Of a stretch of 8,078 bases of DNA, positions 7,606 to 8,078 are shown in pieces. Source of the DNA: Betaproteobacteria bacterium. Its GTDB lineage: Bacteria; Pseudomonadota; Gammaproteobacteria; Burkholderiales; Burkholderiaceae. The number at the start of each line of letters is the position of its first letter. Within the stretch, counting starts at the first letter, position 1. A program made the position numbers and the translations under genes. The notes under the pieces are model-generated. The model saw nothing but the letters and a program-made list of their open reading frames with translations, was not told the DNA's origin and did no database searches. The DNA is taken from contig CANIMS010000065.1 of NCBI GenBank assembly GCA_947468785.1, positions 1 to 8,078 on the forward strand. The letters run 5' to 3'.

Positions 7606-8078
7606 ATGCCTTTCAACCTAAAGTTTTTCACTGCTAGCGTTTGCATAGCTCTTGCTTTAGGCCCGATTTCATCAAACATTGCTTCGGCGCAAACTTTAAG
7701 TAACCCAGGTACTGCTCCCAGCAAAGCGAGCGGTGCGGTAGAAAAAAAGCCCGATGGCACTTGGGAAGGGCTAAAGCCGAATCAACAAAAAATTCTGGCG
7801 CCTCTTGAAAGCGATTGGGACTATCTCTCTCCCGATAGTCGAAAAAAATGGATACAAGTTTCAAACATCTATCCCAAAATGAGTGCACAAGACCAAGAGC
7901 GTCTTCAATCTCGAATGGCGAGCTGGTCAAATCTCTCTCAGAAAGATCGTCGTCTAGCGCGCGATAATTACCTTAGCAGCCTCAAATTTCCTGCTGAGAA
8001 AAAAGCAGAAGCTTGGACTGCTTATCAAAAGCTCAGCGATGAAGAAAAAAAGAAGTTAGCAGAATCACAAGCTAAGAA
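7606..8078 (+). CDS. DUF3106 family secreted protein, partial (3' end beyond the right edge)
   Basis: Translation from ATG 7606 stays open for 157 codons to the right edge. The N-terminus is a Sec signal peptide: Lys at 6, hydrophobic core about 7-21, and a probable signal peptidase I site after Ala28 (ASA|QT). After a Ser/Pro/Ala-rich linker, the mature part shows a repeated motif of the form W-x-x-L-S-x-x-x-R/E/Q with anchors W53/L56, W71/L74, Y89/M92, W107/L110 and Y140/L143. Several are 18 residues apart and separated by charged helices, as I recall for DUF3106. It starts 17 nt after the DUF3619 stop without a strong ribosome-binding site, so it is probably cotranscribed with the sigma factor and its putative regulator. 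The protein is expected in the periplasm or exported; the biochemical role is unknown. It may be a periplasmic sensor partner or an output of the sigma factor. Confidence 0.85.
   Translation, partial: MPFNLKFFTASVCIALALGPISSNIASAQTLSNPGTAPSKASGAVEKKPDGTWEGLKPNQQKILAPLESDWDYLSPDSRKKWIQVSNIYPKMSAQDQERLQSRMASWSNLSQKDRRLARDNYLSSLKFPAEKKAEAWTAYQKLSDEEKKKLAESQAK

Noticed and set aside
7634..7930. Minus-strand open frame of 98 codons opposite the DUF3106 gene
   Set aside because: The plus-strand frame has a clear signal peptide and repeat motif and continues the operon; the minus frame has neither.

Overview
The window looks like a chromosomal segment of a betaproteobacterium of the order Burkholderiales, most likely Polynucleobacter or a close relative. 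This rests on moderate-to-low GC, the protein sequences, the gene order ilvB-ilvN-ilvC-psd-pssA-leuA, and the adjacent sigma factor-DUF3619-DUF3106 cassette. The genus is inferred from remembered families, not from a search.

Layout. From 1 to 6371 everything reads on the minus strand. In transcription order, right to left, it holds ilvB and ilvN (acetolactate synthase large and small subunits), ilvC (ketol-acid reductoisomerase), psd and pssA (phosphatidylserine decarboxylase and synthase), then leuA (2-isopropylmalate synthase), whose 3' end runs off the left edge. The first five genes are closely packed (1-nt overlap to 54-nt gaps). A sigma70-like promoter candidate lies about 130-160 nt before ilvB. 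From 6564 to the right edge, divergently on the plus strand, lie an ECF-like sigma factor, a single-pass membrane protein (DUF3619) that starts inside the sigma stop codon, and a secreted DUF3106 protein cut by the right edge. The divergent intergenic region is 6372-6563.

Main discovery. The 231-nt gap between pssA and leuA is not empty. It carries a complete candidate leucine attenuator on the minus strand. A 25-codon leader ORF (1414-1337) has nine Leu codons, four of them consecutive. An early hairpin (1369-1353) and a competing antiterminator helix (1356-1346 with 1300-1290) follow. The last element is an 8-bp GC-rich terminator hairpin with a T-rich tail (1295-1265), ending 53 nt before the leuA start. 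The parts are placed as expected for leuL-type control: a ribosome stalled on the Leu run would release the antiterminator, and one that reaches the stop codon would cover the antiterminator arm and allow termination.

How the genes work together. IlvB/IlvN/IlvC make the valine/isoleucine precursors, and 2-ketoisovalerate derived from them is the substrate of LeuA. The attenuator therefore lets leucine supply set leuA expression separately from the upstream ilv-psd-pssA genes, even if transcription reads through. PssA and Psd carry out consecutive steps to phosphatidylethanolamine and are embedded in the amino-acid operon. The plus-strand cassette looks like a sigma/membrane-regulator/periplasmic-protein signalling unit of unknown input. 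No mobile elements, CRISPR arrays, tRNA or rRNA genes were seen.
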